This document shows, one piece after another, positions 45,356-55,141 of a DNA stretch of 64,000 bases; position 1 is the stretch's first letter; the number at the start of each line of letters is the position of its first letter. A model generated the notes under the pieces. That model made no database searches and was not told the DNA's origin. It saw nothing but the letters and a program-made list of their open reading frames with translations. Position numbers and translations under genes: made by a program. Source of the DNA: Psychrobacillus insolitus (GTDB lineage Bacteria; Bacillota; Bacilli; Bacillales_A; Planococcaceae); contig NZ_QKZI01000005.1 in the NCBI RefSeq assembly GCF_003254155.1, positions 62,001-126,000 on the forward strand, read 5' to 3'.

Positions 45356-45841
45356 TTACAATTTATCAGACGGTGAATCAGAAGAGCCTACTTCTTCTAG
45401 CTCCTCAAAACTATTTGCATAGTCACGAAGCAAAGGATCTTCATTGTTTACAGGTTGATCCGTCGATGAGTTTAACAGAGATTCTTCTACTGGACGAATA
45501 GATTGATCTACTTCTTTCGGTGCATGTTCTACACAAGTAAGTGTGGTCGGAACTGCTTCTAAACGTGCTAATGGAATCTCTTCTCCACATTCAATACATT
45601 TACCATAAGTTCCTTCTTCTATTGCCGTCAGAGCTGTTTGGATATCATCCATTTCCCCATCAAAATGTCTTCTCAGCGCTAACCGAGTATGCTGATCCGT
45701 TAAATCTGTGGCATTGTCCGCAGGGTGATTGTCATAGTTAGATAACTCGGTTTTTTCAAATTCTACATCATTTTCCTCACTTATTTCTAATTCGTTTAAA
45801 CGATTTAGTAGTGAACTTTTTATTTTATCGTATTTAGTCAT
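45356..45841 (-). CDS. TraR/DksA-type zinc finger protein (YocK/YteA-like)
   Basis: 161 residues. N-terminal helical hairpin (KSSLLNRLNELEISEENDVEFEKTELSNYDNHPAD), DksA-like ALTAIEEGTYGKCIECGEEIPLARLEAVPTTLTCVEH. The zinc site is CxxC-x17-CxxH rather than four cysteines, as seen in Bacillus YocK/YteA relatives. General-stress or spore-associated RNA-polymerase-binding protein by family; direct role unknown. GAGGAGG before the ATG. Confidence 0.88.
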   Translation of the reverse strand: MTKYDKIKSSLLNRLNELEISEENDVEFEKTELSNYDNHPADNATDLTDQHTRLALRRHFDGEMDDIQTALTAIEEGTYGKCIECGEEIPLARLEAVPTTLTCVEHAPKEVDQSIRPVEESLLNSSTDQPVNNEDPLLRDYANSFEELEEVGSSDSPSDKL

Positions 45842-45980
45842 TTAAATTCCTCCTCGTTATTAGAAGGTTTCCCAGAATTCGACGAAATAAAACAATTTGT
45901 ACTTATCACACTGAATATCAAGGATTTTATTACAATATTTTAGGAAATTACAGTATGATAATACTAAAGGAGTGATTGCA

Positions 45981-46607
45981 TTGGGAATTCATCGATTTTT
46001 TATGAGCATGAACGATTTAGAAAGAATTATTCGGGCTCCTGGTCGCTTTAAATTTGAAGAACACAATGTCGCTGCTCATTCATGGAAAGTATCACAATAT
46101 GCCATGTTCTTTGCGACGATAGAAGAAAACAGCGGAGCAACCATTAACTGGAAATTACTTTATGAGAAGACTATTAATCATGACTTTGCAGAAATATTCA
46201 TCGGAGATATTAAAACTCCCGTCAAGCATGCTTCACCAGAATTAAAACAAATGCTTACACATGTCGAAGAGAAAATGATGGAGAAATTTATCCTTGAAGA
46301 AATCCCAGCTGAATTCCAACCCGTATTCTTTGAACGTATGAAAGAAGGAAAAGATCAGACAATTGAAGGGAAACTACTTGAACTTGCTGATAAACTAGAT
46401 CAAGTATATGAATCTTTTTCAGAATTAAAACGCGGTAATACGGATCCAGAGTTCGTACATATGTATGAAAGTGCACTTAGAAAAATCTTACAAATACCTT
46501 TAGAGAAAAGTATTGCTTATTTCAGAGAAGTAATGTTACAGGATATAATGGATGAAGAATCTGCGACTGATGTCAAGTCAATAACATTACAAATTCTTCG
46601 AAATTAA
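45981..46607 (+). CDS. HD-domain phosphohydrolase (YfbR-like 5'-nucleotidase family)
   Basis: 208 residues from TTG 45981, eight bases after AAGGAG. HD metal ligands: NVAAHSWKVS (His), NHDFAEIFIGDI (His-Asp) and ELADKLDQVYES (Asp). This pattern matches YfbR-type deoxynucleoside 5'-monophosphatases, so a dNMP-hydrolysing role is likely. Single gene upstream of the GntR regulator. Confidence 0.85.
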   Translation: MGIHRFFMSMNDLERIIRAPGRFKFEEHNVAAHSWKVSQYAMFFATIEENSGATINWKLLYEKTINHDFAEIFIGDIKTPVKHASPELKQMLTHVEEKMMEKFILEEIPAEFQPVFFERMKEGKDQTIEGKLLELADKLDQVYESFSELKRGNTDPEFVHMYESALRKILQIPLEKSIAYFREVMLQDIMDEESATDVKSITLQILRN

Positions 46608-46644
46608 AAATATTTTTTATATAACGTGCAATATATTGTATAAT

Positions 46645-46670
46645 ATAGTGTATAATAATTATTACACTAT
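46645..46670. promoter_or_regulatory. Palindromic operator upstream of gntR-type gene
   Basis: Arms ATAGTGTA (46645-46652) and TACACTAT (46663-46670) form a 26-bp dyad around an AT-rich centre containing TATAAT, 28 bp before the gene. Suggests autoregulation. Confidence 0.65.
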
Positions 46671-46697
46671 TATGATAATTGAGAGAGGGTTTTTTTT

Positions 46698-47342
46698 ATG
46701 CCTATACCAGTTAATCATGCAAAACCTGTGCGTACTACCGCCAAGCTACATGCTTTTAATCAATTACAACAATGGATTATTGACGGTACGCTACAACCTG
46801 ATGAAAAGTTAAATGATATAGAACTTGCACAGGCTCTTGGAGTCAGTAGAACGCCTATACGCGAGTCATTGCAACTTTTAGAATCACAAGGTTTTGTTAC
46901 GATGCAACCAGGAAGAGCTACACAAGTTACACCTGTTGAAAAAGAGGATATTTATAATCTGTTACCTCCATTAGCAGCATTACAAGCACTCGCAGCTGAA
47001 CTTGCTATCCCAAATATGGATGAGCAAACAATTCAACAACTAGAAGAGAAAAACAAAGAATTTGCACATGCACTTCATGCAAAGGAATTTGCATATGGTC
47101 TTAAAGTGGATGAAGAATTTCATCAGATTATTGTTGATACGGCAAACAATCCATACATACACTCTATGGTTGAAATGCTCCAAGCACATGTACGAAGACT
47201 ATACTATTATGAAGAAATTATCTTAAGAGAATATTCTATTGAACAACACGCAGAAATCATCCGTTTATTTAGAGAAAAAGATGTAAAAAAAATAATGGAA
47301 GTTATGCGTGCTAATTGGATTTATACAATTGAAGAATTCTAA
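46698..47342 (+). CDS. GntR family (FadR/FCD subgroup) transcriptional regulator
   Basis: 214 residues. N-terminal winged helix (LHAFNQLQQWIIDGTLQPDEKLNDIELAQALGVSRTPIRESLQLLESQGFV) and C-terminal all-helical FCD domain with ligand/metal-site residues DEEFHQIIVD, HVRRL and EQHAEIIRLF. FCD regulators sense small organic acids; the target is unknown. The neighbour brnQ is convergent, so regulation of brnQ is possible but unproven. GAGAGAGGG lies upstream of the ATG with a T-rich spacer. Confidence 0.92.
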   Translation: MPIPVNHAKPVRTTAKLHAFNQLQQWIIDGTLQPDEKLNDIELAQALGVSRTPIRESLQLLESQGFVTMQPGRATQVTPVEKEDIYNLLPPLAALQALAAELAIPNMDEQTIQQLEEKNKEFAHALHAKEFAYGLKVDEEFHQIIVDTANNPYIHSMVEMLQAHVRRLYYYEEIILREYSIEQHAEIIRLFREKDVKKIMEVMRANWIYTIEEF

Positions 47343-47381
47343 AAGAAGCCCCAAGACAGCATCTGTCTTGGGGCTTCTTTT
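47341..47381. terminator. Bidirectional terminator between gntR and brnQ
   Basis: Perfect 19-bp stem (47341-47359 with 47363-47381), loop CAT, T-tract ends on both strands. Confidence 0.95.
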
Positions 47382-47385
47382 GTAA

Positions 47386-48738
47386 TTATTCTGCTACTTT
47401 TGTGTTTTTCATTCGTGCGATTAGACCAGTTACAACAGTTACAACTATGAATGGTACTAACCAACCAAGTCCAACATCATAAAATGGCAAATATTTTTCA
47501 TAGAATGAAATGATTGGTTTCATCCAACCAAAATACTCAATTTCAAGAGAACCACATAATGCTTTGAATCCATCAATAATACTTATTAAAAACGTGACAG
47601 AAGTTACACTTACATACACAATTTGTGCATGATTAAATAACGGTGATGCAAATGCCAACAAGATCAATACAATAGCTAATGGATACAATAACATTAACAC
47701 TGGAATCGAGTAAGTAATAAGATTCGACAAACCAAAATTAGCAATAAAACATGTAAATACACTGAAGAAAATAACAAATGCTTTATAGCTAATCTTCGGC
47801 ATTAATGTATTAAAATATTCACCACACGCAGTTAATAAACCAATACTCGTCGTTAAACATGCTAAAAAGATAACAATAGATAAAAGCACTGCTCCGAACG
47901 CTCCAAAATAATGCTCTGAAGCACCACTTAATACGGGTCCTCCATTTTCAAGTACTCCTAGAAGATCTACACTTGTCGCGCCTAGGTATCCAATACCTGC
48001 ATAAATCACTCCAAGGAAGAATATTGCGATACCGCCAGCCTTCGCAGTTGCTACTAAGATACCTTTAGTCGAAGTAACACCCATTGATCGAATAGAGTTT
48101 ATGACAATAATCCCGAACACTAGTGATGCAAGTGCATCCATCGTGTTATAACCTTCTGTAAAACCAGTCATAAAAGCATTATCTATATAATCACCTTGGG
48201 GCTTAGTAAAATCCCCCATTGGATTAATGACTACAAAAAATAATAAGATAAACAAACCAATTAATATCCCTGGTGATAAGTACTTCCCAACATTATCCAC
48301 GATTTTAGATGGATTAAGTGAAAGTAGTAATGTTAATCCAAAAAATAGGATTGTAAATATTAATAAACCTATCTTTGCATTCTCAGGACCAATAAATGGC
48401 AGAATCCCGATCTCGAATGAAACAGCACCTGTTCTCGGCATTGCGAAAAACGGCCCAATTGTTAAGTATAATAATGAGGTGAAGATAATCCCATAAATTG
48501 GATGCACTCTACTAGAGAGTTCCTGCAAATTTTTACTTCCTGAAAAGCCTATTGCTAATGTACCTAAGAAAGGTAACCCTATTCCAGTTATTAAAAATCC
48601 AATAATCGCAACCCATATATTTGTCCCTGCATTTTGTCCTAAACTTGCTGGAAATATTAAGTTACCGGCTCCAAAAAACAGTGCAAATAGCATCACACCA
48701 ATAACTAGATGATTGGAAAACGATAATTTCGTATTCAT
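47386..48738 (-). CDS. brnQ: Branched-chain amino acid carrier (LIVCS family)
   Basis: 450 residues, twelve membrane helices. BrnQ signatures: VIGVMLFALFFGAGNLIFPASLGQNAG, GIGLPFLG, and PFFAMPRTGAVSFEIGI. It imports leucine, isoleucine and valine with Na+. ATAGGAGGAAG before the ATG. A CodY-like box lies about 50 bp upstream, consistent with known CodY control of BrnQ in B. subtilis. Confidence 0.95.
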   Translation of the reverse strand: MNTKLSFSNHLVIGVMLFALFFGAGNLIFPASLGQNAGTNIWVAIIGFLITGIGLPFLGTLAIGFSGSKNLQELSSRVHPIYGIIFTSLLYLTIGPFFAMPRTGAVSFEIGILPFIGPENAKIGLLIFTILFFGLTLLLSLNPSKIVDNVGKYLSPGILIGLFILLFFVVINPMGDFTKPQGDYIDNAFMTGFTEGYNTMDALASLVFGIIVINSIRSMGVTSTKGILVATAKAGGIAIFFLGVIYAGIGYLGATSVDLLGVLENGGPVLSGASEHYFGAFGAVLLSIVIFLACLTTSIGLLTACGEYFNTLMPKISYKAFVIFFSVFTCFIANFGLSNLITYSIPVLMLLYPLAIVLILLAFASPLFNHAQIVYVSVTSVTFLISIIDGFKALCGSLEIEYFGWMKPIISFYEKYLPFYDVGLGWLVPFIVVTVVTGLIARMKNTKVAE

Positions 48739-49034
48739 TTATTCTTCCTCCTATAATGTAAGAAACAATTATTTCTTATAGTTTGTTTTATTTTCTAAAA
48801 AGTACTTACAGTATGAATGATTACTTCAATATTCATTCTAACAAGAACTGATAATACTATGTATTTATACAGAATGCAATATATTAGACTAAATTTATAG
48901 AACATTTATTTAATTTAAATGACTCAATTTTGTCACAATGACGGGGCGTTAGTTCTCCTTGTGTAGTTATAAATTCCATAAAATCCCAACCAATAAAATA
49001 CCCTTTGTGTTTTAAACGAACTTCTTGTAACGAG
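48739..49034. other. brnQ upstream region with candidate CodY box
   Basis: On the minus strand ACTTTTTAGAAAATA (48803-48789) matches the CodY motif AATTTTCWGAAAATT at 12 of 15 positions. No gene or T-box-like structure was recognised in the rest of this stretch. Confidence 0.4.
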
Positions 49035-49077
49035 AAAAAAGCTAACTCCTTAGATTTATTTTCTAAGAGTTAGCTTT
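49035..49077 (-). terminator. Terminator of the mrp operon
   Basis: Stem pairing AAAAGCTAACTC(C)TTAGA with TCTAAGAGTTAGCTTTT, T-run on the minus strand; its right arm includes the mrpG stop codon. Confidence 0.9.
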
Positions 49078-49437
49078 TATTTTTTCATCTGGAAATAGTA
49101 CTTCCTTCAAAGCATCCTCAGTAGAAGTATCTGCTAATGGAACTTTTGATCGGTAAGCTGCGCGCGTAATTAGATGACCTGATACCGGTGCGGTTAGAAA
49201 GACAAAAAAGATTCCTAATAATATTCTCACACTAATGATCCCATCATGAATCCAAAAGTATACAAATGCTCCCAATAATGACATTAAAACGGCTAAGGTT
49301 GAACTTTTAGTCGCGGCATGTGACCTTGTATAAACGTCTGGTAGTCGAATAATCCCAAACGCACTAATGACACTCATGATACTTCCGAGTAATATTAAAA
49401 GGGCAGCCACCAACTCAATTATCTGATTTCCGTTCAA
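49063..49437 (-). CDS. mrpG: Mrp Na+/H+ antiporter subunit G
   Basis: 124 residues from TTG 49437, with GGGGAG six bases upstream; this overlaps mrpF by 23 bp. Three helices and the PhaG/MnhG signature FGIIRLPDVYTRSHAATKSSTLAV. Small subunit of the seven-part antiporter, needed for complex assembly. Last gene of mrpABCDEFG; its 3' end forms part of the terminator. Confidence 0.94.
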   Translation of the reverse strand: MNGNQIIELVAALLILLGSIMSVISAFGIIRLPDVYTRSHAATKSSTLAVLMSLLGAFVYFWIHDGIISVRILLGIFFVFLTAPVSGHLITRAAYRSKVPLADTSTEDALKEVLFPDEKIKANS

Positions 49438-49699
49438 TGATAACTCCCCTTTCCACATACTTAGAAATAGCAATTGTACTAATAAAAGCAAGAATCCCTA
49501 AAATAAGAATAGCTTCTAAAAAAGCCTTGGTTTTCAAAACGATAGAAACAATCGCAATAACAGAAATTAGATTAACACCAATCATATCTAACGCTACAGC
49601 TCTATCAGGCGTAGTAGGCCCTTTGATAATACGATATAACGCAATTAAAATGGAAATGGCAAAAAGGGCAAGTGCGGTAAATAATATCTTTTCAATCAT
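49415..49699 (-). CDS. mrpF: Mrp Na+/H+ antiporter subunit F
   Basis: 94 residues with three helices; YRIIKGPTTPDRAVALDMIGVN is the MnhF/PhaF signature. It starts with ATG overlapping the mrpE stop by one base. Confidence 0.94.
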   Translation of the reverse strand: MIEKILFTALALFAISILIALYRIIKGPTTPDRAVALDMIGVNLISVIAIVSIVLKTKAFLEAILILGILAFISTIAISKYVERGVIIERKSDN

Positions 49700-50181
49700 T
49701 AACGGGTCACCTCCAAAATCGCTCTTTCAAACTTTCCAATTGAACGCAATACATCTGCTTTGGATTTTTCTATATCCATTGCATGTATGTAAAATATATC
49801 TCCGTCTGGGTTTACTTCCAGCACAACAGATCCTGGAGTAAGAGTTAACAGCATTGCTAGCACCGTTAATTCCCAGTCTCCCTGAAGCTCTGTTTTATAA
49901 GTGAATATTCCAGGTTTTATATCCAGCTTTGGACTTAATATCTGTTTGATAATCAAAATACTAGATAGAATTAGTTCCCAATTGAATATAAAGAGCAAAT
50001 TAATAATAGAAAAGAGCCTTCTCAGATAAAATTGTGAACCAAAGAATCGATGCATTAAGAAGATAATCACAATTCCTACTAGAAATCCTCCTATGAATGT
50101 AGAAATCCTCAGTTCATCTTCATCCTTTAACAACATCCAAAGAAACGCAATAAATAGATTAAGTAAAAATTGAGCTGGCAT
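49699..50181 (-). CDS. mrpE: Mrp Na+/H+ antiporter subunit E
   Basis: 160 residues. MnhE-type: N-terminal helices, then LSPKLDIKPGIFTYKTELQGDWELTVLAMLLTLTPGSVVLEV and IHAMDIEKSKADVLRSIGKFERAILEV. It shares one base with the stop of mrpD. Confidence 0.94.
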   Translation of the reverse strand: MPAQFLLNLFIAFLWMLLKDEDELRISTFIGGFLVGIVIIFLMHRFFGSQFYLRRLFSIINLLFIFNWELILSSILIIKQILSPKLDIKPGIFTYKTELQGDWELTVLAMLLTLTPGSVVLEVNPDGDIFYIHAMDIEKSKADVLRSIGKFERAILEVTR

Positions 50182-51665
50182 TATTCATCTCCCCCTAACA
50201 CCGCTTCAATATAAACAGCAGGATTAGTTAGCGTATAGGCTGCATTACTAACGTAATCTGCCAATGCTTCTGCACCTAATCCAAGTGAAATTGTGCCAAA
50301 TCCAAGTAGTACTACAGGAATAAGCAGTCCTTTTTTCAAAGGCACTTCATCTTCCTTACTTATAATTGTTTCGCCAAAGATAGCATTTAAGAAAATACGA
50401 AGCAACGAATACAACACAACAATACTAGAGAAAAATGCAAGTGCAAGTAATACGTACGAACCCGCTTCAATCGCGGATTGACCTACAAGAATTTTCCCAA
50501 CAAATCCACTTAATGGTGGTATTCCTGCTAGTGAACAAGTTACGATGAAAAACATCCAACCAAATATAGGAGAGTTTCGTATGAGACCACTCATTTGGTC
50601 AAACTTTGTTACTCCAGTCATTTTAATCATGGCACCTGCTAGTAAAAAGAGGAGCGCTTTTGCAATCATGTCATGAATAATATAGTAAATCGAACCTTCT
50701 ATAGCCGTCGGTGTAGCAATTGCTAATCCGATTAAGATAAATCCTACAGCTATTACTACATTATAAGAAACGATTAAACGAACGTCTTTGTACGCTAAAG
50801 CACCCATACATCCAAGAATAATTGTAACACCAGCCATTATTCCGATTAACTGATGAGTAATGGATGGTTCATGGTAGAAAATCAATGTAAACATACGAAA
50901 CAATGCATAAATTCCCACTTTTGTTAGAAGAGCACCGAACAATGCAGCTACTGCAGTTGGAGGAACACTATAGGAACCAGGTAACCAGAAAAATAAGAGC
51001 AACCCAGCTTTTAAACTAAATACCAATAAAAAGACAATACTAATAGTCGTAAGCAATGGATCTTGACCCGCTTCTGCAACTCTTTCTGATATATGAGCCA
51101 TATTAAGAGTACCCAACGTGCCATAAAGATACGCTAAAGCAACTAAGAAAAACCACGATGCTAGTACATTAATAACCACATATTTAATAGACTCTCTTAA
51201 CTGTACTTTTTCTCCACCTAACGTCACTAACGCATAAGAAGCTAGTAACATCAACTCAAAACATACAAATAAGTTAAACAAATCTCCAGTTAAAAACGAG
51301 CCATTTACTCCAGCTATTAAGAACAAGACGAAAGGATAAAAGAACATTTTTTCATGCTTCTCTCCAATAGAAGAAAAAGCGTAGATTAAACAGACTGCCG
51401 TTACAATGCTCGCAGTTAAAACAAGAAGCACGGCAAAGGAATCTCCTACAAATAGAATTCCAAAAGGTGGCTTCCACCCCCCAAAGTCTAATCGTATGAT
51501 TCCATCTGTTTGAATTACATTTAACATATAAATACTTAATCCACTTACTCCAATCATCGTCAACAAACTAATAACACGTTGCAAACGAATATATGGACGT
51601 AAAAATACAAGTATAACCCCAACCATAATTGGGATAATTAATGGCAATACAACTAAATTATTCAT
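50181..51665 (-). CDS. mrpD: Mrp Na+/H+ antiporter subunit D
   Basis: 494 residues, fourteen helices, homologous to NuoM/N-type proton channels. Visible: ELMLLASYALVTLGGEK with the key Glu of helix 5, LPGSYSVPPTAVAALFGALLTKVGIYAL with the conserved Lys, and GIPPLSGFVGKILV. It overlaps mrpC by 8 bp. One of the two large ion-translocating subunits. Confidence 0.95.
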   Translation of the reverse strand: MNNLVVLPLIIPIMVGVILVFLRPYIRLQRVISLLTMIGVSGLSIYMLNVIQTDGIIRLDFGGWKPPFGILFVGDSFAVLLVLTASIVTAVCLIYAFSSIGEKHEKMFFYPFVLFLIAGVNGSFLTGDLFNLFVCFELMLLASYALVTLGGEKVQLRESIKYVVINVLASWFFLVALAYLYGTLGTLNMAHISERVAEAGQDPLLTTISIVFLLVFSLKAGLLLFFWLPGSYSVPPTAVAALFGALLTKVGIYALFRMFTLIFYHEPSITHQLIGIMAGVTIILGCMGALAYKDVRLIVSYNVVIAVGFILIGLAIATPTAIEGSIYYIIHDMIAKALLFLLAGAMIKMTGVTKFDQMSGLIRNSPIFGWMFFIVTCSLAGIPPLSGFVGKILVGQSAIEAGSYVLLALAFFSSIVVLYSLLRIFLNAIFGETIISKEDEVPLKKGLLIPVVLLGFGTISLGLGAEALADYVSNAAYTLTNPAVYIEAVLGGDE

Positions 51666-51996
51666 CGTTTGTCCCTCTCAATTCATGAAGATCATCTGAT
51701 CCAGCTTCTTGATAGGCACGAAACGCTAACACAAGAATAAATGCAGTCACAGCAAAGCTAATAACAATCGCTGTTAATATTAAAGCCTGTGGCAATGCAT
51801 CTGTATAGGGAGCCTCTGCTTCTTTCAATAAAGGAACACTACCCCTTTTTAAATCTCCCATTGTTAATATTAAGAGATGTACCGCATGAGAAAATACAGC
51901 TGTACCTAAGATTACTCGTATAATGTTTCTAGAGAGGATTAAATACGTTGCAACAGTAACTAAAATCCCTATTAATAGAATGATTAATGTTTCCAT
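51658..51996 (-). CDS. mrpC: Mrp Na+/H+ antiporter subunit C
   Basis: 112 residues, three helices, NuoK-like: YLILSRNIIRVILGTAVFSHAVHLLILTMG and DALPQALILTAIVISFAVTAFIL. GGAGG before the ATG; only 3 bp after mrpB. Confidence 0.94.
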   Translation of the reverse strand: METLIILLIGILVTVATYLILSRNIIRVILGTAVFSHAVHLLILTMGDLKRGSVPLLKEAEAPYTDALPQALILTAIVISFAVTAFILVLAFRAYQEAGSDDLHELRGTNDE

Positions 51997-51999
51997 AAG

Positions 52000-52428
52000 C
52001 TACGCCTCCTCACTTTCACTCATACTTAAAATAATTGTTACTACTACACCTACAACTGCCAAAACCACCCCGGCCTCAAAGATTGTCACAGTTGTTAACT
52101 CCGTCTTCCCAAAAATAGGTAATTCAAAGTAAGCAAATGTTTGCGACATGAATGGGACCCCAAAAAGAATAGAACCAAACCCTGTACCCGTTGCTAGTAA
52201 TACACCTAAAGCAGCTACTAATTTAAAATCAAACGGCAAACTTTTTCTAATAGATTCTATATCACTTGTCAAATACAGAAGAACAATTGCAGAGGCCAAT
52301 ACTAAACCTCCGATAAATCCACCACCAGGAGTATTATGGCCTGACAAAAATAAGTACACGCCAAAAGTTAATATGATAAATACAATAATTCTCGTTATTG
52401 TTCGTAAAATAACATCATTGATTTTCAT
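52000..52428 (-). CDS. mrpB: Mrp Na+/H+ antiporter subunit B
   Basis: 142 residues, four helices, with the MnhB signature FGVYLFLSGHNTPGGGFIGGLVLASA. It overlaps the stop of mrpA by 4 bp as ATGA, with GGAGGAG upstream. Confidence 0.95.
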   Translation of the reverse strand: MKINDVILRTITRIIVFIILTFGVYLFLSGHNTPGGGFIGGLVLASAIVLLYLTSDIESIRKSLPFDFKLVAALGVLLATGTGFGSILFGVPFMSQTFAYFELPIFGKTELTTVTIFEAGVVLAVVGVVVTIILSMSESEEA

Positions 52429-54827
52429 TCTTTGTCTCCTCCTTTTTCGCTCTTAAGCTTAATCATGGTATAAACACCTAAGCCTGCGATAAAGAGAACA
52501 ACCACTTCTAACATCGTATCAAATCCACGGAAATCTCCTAATATGGCATTGACAATATTTGCTCCACCAGCTAATTCATACGCATCTTCAAAGTAACTTG
52601 AAATCGTTTCAAACTTATTGTAATTTAATACCGACAATCCTATAAGCATAACAAGTACACCCATCGCTATAGATATGATCCCATTTATCCACTTTGTTTT
52701 AATAGTAGTTTTCTCTTTCTTCCAATCGGGTAGATGAGAAAATGCAAGCAGGAATAATGCGGTCGTTACCGATTCCACAACCAACTGAGTTAAAGCTAAA
52801 TCTGGGGCACGGAATATCACGAAAAAGATAGCAATTGAATATCCTAAAACTCCATTTAACAAGGTGGCTGTCATACGTGATTTAGCAAATAGCATAGCAA
52901 ATGCAGCAATTGCCATAACAGCTACCAAGATGACTTCATAGAGTCTTATAGGAGCATTGGTAGAAATATCCATAGAAAAGGCTCCCGAATAGAAAAGGAA
53001 ACCACCTACCACAATGATGAAAAACCCAAATATATAAGCTATATAATCCTTTAAAAATCCAGTCATATAGCCTCTAGTTACAACCCCAGAACCTTTTTCC
53101 GAAAGACTAAGTACATTATTATACAAAGTATTAAATGTATACTTCTGCGAAAACAAGCCATAAATTGGTTTCCACTTTTTAAGAATTTTATATAATATTG
53201 CACCAACAAGCACTACCCCAATCGTCATGAGCAACTCTGGTTTAACCCCATGCCAAGCTGAAATCGAAGGCGTAAGATTAAATGCATCACCAAAAGTAGG
53301 GTAAATACTAGACATTGCAGGACGTAATATATAGTTACCAAGTAAATTAGGAAAGAAGAAAATTCCTACCACAAAAGCAGCCAAAATTAGTGGAGAAATA
53401 AGCATCCCCATTGGCGCTTCATGAATTGGTTTATCCAACTTTTCAGGTTGAGCAGGCCCAAGAAATGTTTTAAAGATGAAAATCATACAGTAAATGAACG
53501 TAAAGATACTAGCAACCCACGCAACAATAGGGAATACAATGCCAAATGTTTGAAGGGAAAAGACATCCGCATTACTTATTTGAACGGTTGCAGCAAAAAA
53601 CATCTCTTTACTTAAGAATCCATTAAATGGAGGTAATCCAGCCATCGATAAACTACCTATTACAGCAACTGTAAATGTAAATGGCATTAACGCCATTAAT
53701 CCACCTAGCCTTCTAATATCACGAGTACCAAGCCCATGATCGACAATCCCAACGACCATGAAAAGTGCTCCTTTAAACGTAGAGTGATTAATCATATGGA
53801 AAAGAGCAGCAAATGTAGCTTGAGTATAAATAACAGATTCCGTCGAGTAACCTATATGTAGTGCTACTGAACCGAGTCCGAGTAAACTCATTATGAGACC
53901 TAGTTGACTTATCGTTGAATAAGCTAACAATGCCTTTAAATCGGTTTGTTTAACCGCATTAAATGAGCCCCAGAATAATGTAATCATCCCGACGATACTA
54001 ACCGTCCAAAACCACACTTGATCTCCGCCGAATACTGGCGTAAAACGAGCCACCAGGTAAATCCCTGCCTTTACCATTGTTGCAGAGTGTAAATATGCAC
54101 TTACTGGAGTTGGGGCTTCCATTGCGTCTGGCAACCAAATATGAAACGGAAACTGTGCTGACTTTGTAAAAGCACCTAACAATACTAAAATCATTGCGGG
54201 CATAAATAAAGCATGGTCTGTGAAACCACTTATGCTACTAATAATTTCCCGAATACTAAAAGTACCTGTCATCGTATGAAGCATGATAAAACCAACAAGC
54301 ATAGCCACTCCACCACTTACCGTGATAAGCATTGCTTTTTGCGCTCCTAGTCTAGAACCTTTACGATGATTCCAAAAGGCAATTAATAGGAAAGAAGAAA
54401 CACTCGTTAATTCCCAAAATACATATAACACCATTAAATTATCAGAAAATACGACGCCGAGCATGGCACCCATGAATAATAATAAGTAGACATAGAAGTG
54501 TTGGAGGGATTCTTTTGTAGAAAGATAAAAAATGGAGTATAAAATGACTAAACTACCTACACCAGTTATAAGTAAACCAAATATCATACTTAAACCATCT
54601 AAATAAGTAGTGAAGTTAATATCTAATGTGGGAATCCATTGGTATGTATCAGTAAATGTTTGACCACTTGCTACCGAGGGAATTAACCTAGCAAGCAGGA
54701 TAAACAAAGTAATAGGTACTAACATAACAAACCATCCAATATGTATAAATCTGAATCGTCTATAAATAAATGGGACGAATGCAGCTATGATAAATGGAAG
54801 AATAATTGCGAAATTTACGGAAAACAA
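52425..54827 (-). CDS. mrpA: Mrp Na+/H+ antiporter subunit A
   Basis: 800 residues, the usual MrpA length. NuoL-like core with FWELTSVSSFLLIAFW, HIWLPDAMEAPTPVSAYLHSATMVKAGIYL and NHSTFKGALFMVVG, then the extra C-terminal MrpA-specific helices including APDLALTQLVVESVTTALFLLAF. Major subunit of the electrogenic Na+/H+ antiporter for sodium and alkali tolerance. TTG start at 54827, six bases after GGAGGT. First of seven genes spanning 49063-54827. Confidence 0.96.
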   Translation of the reverse strand: MFSVNFAIILPFIIAAFVPFIYRRFRFIHIGWFVMLVPITLFILLARLIPSVASGQTFTDTYQWIPTLDINFTTYLDGLSMIFGLLITGVGSLVILYSIFYLSTKESLQHFYVYLLLFMGAMLGVVFSDNLMVLYVFWELTSVSSFLLIAFWNHRKGSRLGAQKAMLITVSGGVAMLVGFIMLHTMTGTFSIREIISSISGFTDHALFMPAMILVLLGAFTKSAQFPFHIWLPDAMEAPTPVSAYLHSATMVKAGIYLVARFTPVFGGDQVWFWTVSIVGMITLFWGSFNAVKQTDLKALLAYSTISQLGLIMSLLGLGSVALHIGYSTESVIYTQATFAALFHMINHSTFKGALFMVVGIVDHGLGTRDIRRLGGLMALMPFTFTVAVIGSLSMAGLPPFNGFLSKEMFFAATVQISNADVFSLQTFGIVFPIVAWVASIFTFIYCMIFIFKTFLGPAQPEKLDKPIHEAPMGMLISPLILAAFVVGIFFFPNLLGNYILRPAMSSIYPTFGDAFNLTPSISAWHGVKPELLMTIGVVLVGAILYKILKKWKPIYGLFSQKYTFNTLYNNVLSLSEKGSGVVTRGYMTGFLKDYIAYIFGFFIIVVGGFLFYSGAFSMDISTNAPIRLYEVILVAVMAIAAFAMLFAKSRMTATLLNGVLGYSIAIFFVIFRAPDLALTQLVVESVTTALFLLAFSHLPDWKKEKTTIKTKWINGIISIAMGVLVMLIGLSVLNYNKFETISSYFEDAYELAGGANIVNAILGDFRGFDTMLEVVVLFIAGLGVYTMIKLKSEKGGDKE

Positions 54828-55141
54828 ATCCTAACCTCCAGTTCTTTTTTACTTTTAATTTTTGATTTTGATAGAATCATTCTATTTCGTGAAGAACGCT
54901 TGACTATACCTGAAACTAGTAGCATAATAAGAAGCCATGTGGGTCATTAACAATTTCCCAAAATTTAAAAATATATTAAGGAAAAGCACTAAAAATACGA
55001 GTAGATGTGGACATATACTTAGTAAATTATACACTAAGATAACACCCACTGCACTTCAAGCGCTTTAATACTAAATAACTTAAAACGAATTAGATATGTA
55101 TATAGATTGTAGAAACGAACATAAAAGAGGAGTAGGTAACG
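54828..55141. other. Divergent intergenic region between mrpA and usp gene
   Basis: About 310 bp, AT-rich. It must hold promoters for the mrp operon and the Usp-like gene, but no confident boxes or operator were identified. Confidence 0.4.

Noticed and set aside
48739-49034. T-box riboswitch upstream of brnQ
   Set aside because: No T-box consensus (TGGNACCGCG-like) or attenuator hairpin directly before brnQ was found; a CodY-like site is a better, though weak, explanation.
49437-49491. Longer mrpG start inside mrpF
   Set aside because: The TTG at 49437 has a well-spaced GGGGAG site, while the upstream extension adds residues foreign to the MrpG family.
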